Source: JBBIQV01 sp964555285 (lineage in GTDB: Bacteria > Nitrospirota > Nitrospiria > Nitrospirales > Nitrospiraceae). From it: a DNA stretch of 64,000 bases. The stretch spans positions 16,271 to 80,270 of the forward strand of contig CAZKRM010000014.1 in assembly GCA_964555285.1 (NCBI GenBank). The letters are read 5' to 3'. Below are positions 61,390-64,000 of the stretch, piece by piece. Below the pieces are notes generated by a model, which saw only the letters and a list, made by a program, of their open reading frames with translations, was not told where the DNA came from and ran no database searches. The position numbers and the translations under genes are program-made. Position 1 is the stretch's first letter. Each line of letters opens with the position of its first letter.

Positions 61390-64000
61390 ATGTTTTTGTC
61401 ACGCAGGCAGTTTTTAAAAGTCTCCGTGGGGACGGTGGCGGCGGTCGCCGTCGCGGACAAGGTGTTGGCCCTCACCGCGCTGCAGCCGGTGATCGAGGTG
61501 GGCAACCCCCTTGGCGAGTACCCCGACCGGTCGTGGGAGCGCGTCTACCACGATCAATATCGGTACGATACCTCGTTTACCTGGTGCTGCTCGCCGAACG
61601 ACACGCACGGGTGCCGCGTCCGGGCCTTTGTCCGGAACGGTGTCGTGATGCGCGTCGAGCAGAACTACGACCACCAGACCTATGAAGATCTCTACGGCAA
61701 CCGCGGGACGTTTGCGCACAACCCACGGATGTGCCTGAAGGGGTTCACGTTCCACCGGCGCGTGTACGGGCCCTACCGCTTAAAGGGCCCGCTGATGCGC
61801 AAGGGGTGGAAGGAATGGATGGACGCGGGTTCGCCCGAGCTCACGCCCGAAACGAAGCGCAAATACAAATTTGATGCGCGCTTCCTGGACGACATGCTGC
61901 GCGTCTCGTGGGATACGGCGTTCACGTATGTGTCTAAGGCGATGATCGTCATCGGCACGCGGTACAGCGGGGAAGCGGGCGCGCGTCGTCTGCGCGAGCA
62001 GGGCTATGCGCCGGAGATGATCGAGATGACGAAGGGCGCAGGCGTGCGGTGCTTCAAGCATCGCGCGGGCATGCCGGTATTGGGCATTGTCGGCAAGATG
62101 GGCAACACCCGGATGAACGGCGGGATCAATGCGTTGCTGGACACTTGGATTCGGAAAGTCGGTCCGGCACAGGCGCAGGGCGGCCGGTATTGGTCGAACT
62201 ACACTTGGCACGGCGACCAGAATCCATCGAACCCGTTCTGGTGCGGCGCGCAGGCCTCCGACATCGACCTCAACGATATGCGTTTCTCCAAGCTGAACAC
62301 CAGCTGGGGCAAGAACTTCGTTGAGAACAAGATGCCGGAAGCGCACTGGAAGTTGGAATGTATCGAGCGTGGGGGCCGCGTGGTCGTGATCACGCCGGAG
62401 TACAATCCGACCGCCTACCGGTCCGATTACTGGATCCCGCTCAGGCCGAACTCGGATGCGGCGATCTTTCTCGGGGCCATGAAGATTATTATCGATGAGA
62501 ATATGCACGACGTCGACTTCCTCAAGCAGTTCACCGACAGTCCGTTGCTCGTGCGGACGGATACGCTCCAGTATCTGGACCCGCGGGACGTGATCGCAGA
62601 CTACAAGTTTCCGAACTTTTCCAAGAGTTACTCCGGTCGGATCCAGTCGCTCCAACCGGAGCAGGTCGAACGGCTCGGCGGCATGATGGTGTGGGATGCC
62701 GCCAAGAACCAAGCGGTGCCCCTCCATCGGGAACAGGTCGGCCTCCATATGGTGAACAGCGGCATCGATCCAGCGTTGACCGGTACCTACCGGGTGAAGC
62801 TGCTCAATGGCCGCGAAGTCGACGTGATGCCGATTTGGCAGATGTATCTGGTGCATTTCCAGGACTTCGACCTGGACACGGTGCATCAGATTACCCGGTC
62901 TCCCAAGGATCTTCTCGTACGGTGGGCTCGCGATAGCGGGACGGTCAAACCCGCGGCGATCCATAACGGCGAGGGGACGAACCACTACTTCCATATGACG
63001 GCCGGCTCCCGGGCGGCGGCGATGGTGCTCATCATTACCGGGAACGTCGGCAAGTTCGGGACCGGGCAACACACCTGGGCCGGGAATTACAAAGCCGGGG
63101 CTTGGAACGCGACGCCGTGGTCCGGCGCCGGGTTGGCCGTGCATACCGGGGAGGATCCGTTCAACATCACGCTGGATCCGAACACGCACGGCAAGGAAAT
63201 CAAGACGAAGTCCTACTACTACGGCGAAGAGGTCGCCTATTGGAACCACGGGGACACGGCCCTGATCGTCAACACGCCGAAGTATGGACGCAAGGTGTTC
63301 ACGGGCAAGACCCACATGCCGAGCCCCAGCAAGGTGCGCTGGGTCACCAACGTGAACGTGCTCAACAACGCCAAGCACCACTACGACATGGTGAAGAACG
63401 TCGATCCGAGCATCGAGATGATCGTCACGCAAGACATCGAGATGACCTCGGACACCAACCATGCCGATGTGGCCTTTGCCTGCAACTCCTGGATGGAGTT
63501 CACCTATCCGGAAATGACCATCACGGTGTCCAATCCGTGGATTCAGATCTGGAAGGGCGGCATTCGGCCCTTGTACGACACGCGCAACGACCTCGATACG
63601 TTTGCCGGTGTGGCTGCGAAGCTGAGCGACATCACCGGGGACAAACGGATGCGCGATTACTTCCACTTTGTGTATACGAACCGCGTGGATGTGTATGCGC
63701 AGCGCATGCTGGATGCCAGCGCGACCTGCTACGGGTATAGCGCGGACGCCATGCTGAAGTCGGAAAAGGGCTGGATGATGATGACCCGGACCTATCCCCG
63801 ACATCCGTTCTGGGAAGAGGTGAATGAGAGCAAGCCGATGTGGACGCGCTCGGGTCGGTTTGAGAATTATCGAATCGAGCCGGAAGCGATCGAGTACGGC
63901 GAAAACTTCGTCGTGCACCGTGAGGGGCCCGAAGCCACGCCCTATCTGCCGAACGCCATCATGTCGTCGAATCCCTACATTCGGCCTGATGACTACGGCA
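61390..64000 (+). CDS. nxrA: Nitrite oxidoreductase alpha subunit NxrA (partial, 3' end outside window)
   Basis: Molybdopterin enzyme that oxidises nitrite to nitrate, the energy source of Nitrospira. Only the first ~870 codons are in the window. It starts MFLSRRQFLKVSVGTV, a Tat signal with twin Arg, so the protein is exported with cofactor. The N-terminal Cys cluster (FTWCCSPNDTHGC then PRMCLKG) would hold a [4Fe-4S] centre. Blocks such as GAGVRCFKHRAGMPV, YWSNYTWHGDQNPSNPFW and TPEYNPTAYRSDYW match Nitrospira NxrA rather than the cytoplasmic NarG-like enzyme of Nitrobacter. The ATG has GGGAGG eight bases upstream. Downstream nxrB is expected but not seen. Confidence 0.97.
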   Translation, partial: MFLSRRQFLKVSVGTVAAVAVADKVLALTALQPVIEVGNPLGEYPDRSWERVYHDQYRYDTSFTWCCSPNDTHGCRVRAFVRNGVVMRVEQNYDHQTYEDLYGNRGTFAHNPRMCLKGFTFHRRVYGPYRLKGPLMRKGWKEWMDAGSPELTPETKRKYKFDARFLDDMLRVSWDTAFTYVSKAMIVIGTRYSGEAGARRLREQGYAPEMIEMTKGAGVRCFKHRAGMPVLGIVGKMGNTRMNGGINALLDTWIRKVGPAQAQGGRYWSNYTWHGDQNPSNPFWCGAQASDIDLNDMRFSKLNTSWGKNFVENKMPEAHWKLECIERGGRVVVITPEYNPTAYRSDYWIPLRPNSDAAIFLGAMKIIIDENMHDVDFLKQFTDSPLLVRTDTLQYLDPRDVIADYKFPNFSKSYSGRIQSLQPEQVERLGGMMVWDAAKNQAVPLHREQVGLHMVNSGIDPALTGTYRVKLLNGREVDVMPIWQMYLVHFQDFDLDTVHQITRSPKDLLVRWARDSGTVKPAAIHNGEGTNHYFHMTAGSRAAAMVLIITGNVGKFGTGQHTWAGNYKAGAWNATPWSGAGLAVHTGEDPFNITLDPNTHGKEIKTKSYYYGEEVAYWNHGDTALIVNTPKYGRKVFTGKTHMPSPSKVRWVTNVNVLNNAKHHYDMVKNVDPSIEMIVTQDIEMTSDTNHADVAFACNSWMEFTYPEMTITVSNPWIQIWKGGIRPLYDTRNDLDTFAGVAAKLSDITGDKRMRDYFHFVYTNRVDVYAQRMLDASATCYGYSADAMLKSEKGWMMMTRTYPRHPFWEEVNESKPMWTRSGRFENYRIEPEAIEYGENFVVHREGPEATPYLPNAIMSSNPYIRPDDYG

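Noticed and set aside
61221..61685. Gene starting in the nxrA leader
   Set aside because: It is a shadow frame over the nxrA start; NxrA has the Tat signal, a ribosome-binding site and strong family match.
61780..63918. Long minus-strand reading frame opposite nxrA
   Set aside because: High-GC genes often leave an open antisense frame; its His/Arg/Val-rich composition mirrors nxrA codons and no protein features are seen.

Overview
The window is chromosomal DNA of a nitrite-oxidising Nitrospira-type bacterium. The clearest marker is the partial gene at the right end, which encodes the N-terminal ~870 residues of a Tat-exported, molybdopterin-dependent nitrite oxidoreductase alpha subunit (NxrA). 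High GC, many GTG starts, tightly overlapping operons and the mixture of type II secretion/type IV pilus genes fit that lineage. The window alone does not show which Nitrospira lineage, or whether it is a canonical nitrite oxidiser or a complete ammonia oxidiser.

Layout. 1-6808: a secretion/pilus operon (LysM protein end, GspF, GspE, PilM/N/O-like, GspC/PilP-like, atypical pseudopilin). 6898-11358: proA, a large unknown protein and a receiver-HDOD regulator. 11616-23604: a type I restriction-modification island whose core genes hsdR, hsdS and hsdM are separated by cargo: a TIGR04255 three-gene module, a PD-(D/E)XK nuclease-like gene, a Gp37/Gp68-TcmP pair, hicBA and a chimeric regulator fragment. 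Broken ends of other hsd genes sit at the cargo borders: an hsdR 3' end before hsdS, and two hsdM 5' ends before the intact hsdM. Small in-frame palindromic insertions disrupt these fragments. 23635-35033: a long pyrimidine operon (pyrR, pyrB, pyrC, a membrane protein, carA, sppA, an M48 protease, carB, greA, a SAM hydrolase-like gene), preceded by a sigma70-type promoter, a PyrR-binding hairpin and an intrinsic terminator. 35095-40135: a DEAD-box helicase, a fatty acid desaturase, an RRM protein and small unknown proteins. 40400-43984: an Mla-type lipid transport operon whose ATPase lacks several catalytic residues. 44066-52665 (minus strand): a PilB/GspE-type ATPase with a GAF domain and the envelope/isoprenoid cluster uppS-cdsA-dxr-rseP-proS. 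52804-57240: tldD, pmbA, a dienelactone hydrolase and a small unknown protein; the three spacers between the first four genes carry long, unrelated inverted repeats. 57251-64000: a sensor kinase and a sigma54-dependent response regulator, a 540-base non-coding region with a well-matched sigma54 promoter, then nxrA.

How it works together. The pyr operon is probably controlled by PyrR-mediated attenuation. The kinase/regulator pair next to the sigma54 promoter suggests direct control of nitrite oxidoreductase, the central energy enzyme. The restriction island looks like a defence locus rebuilt several times by recombination inside hsd genes, and its cargo is the best place to look for an undescribed system. 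No tRNA, rRNA, CRISPR array or complete insertion sequence was recognised.
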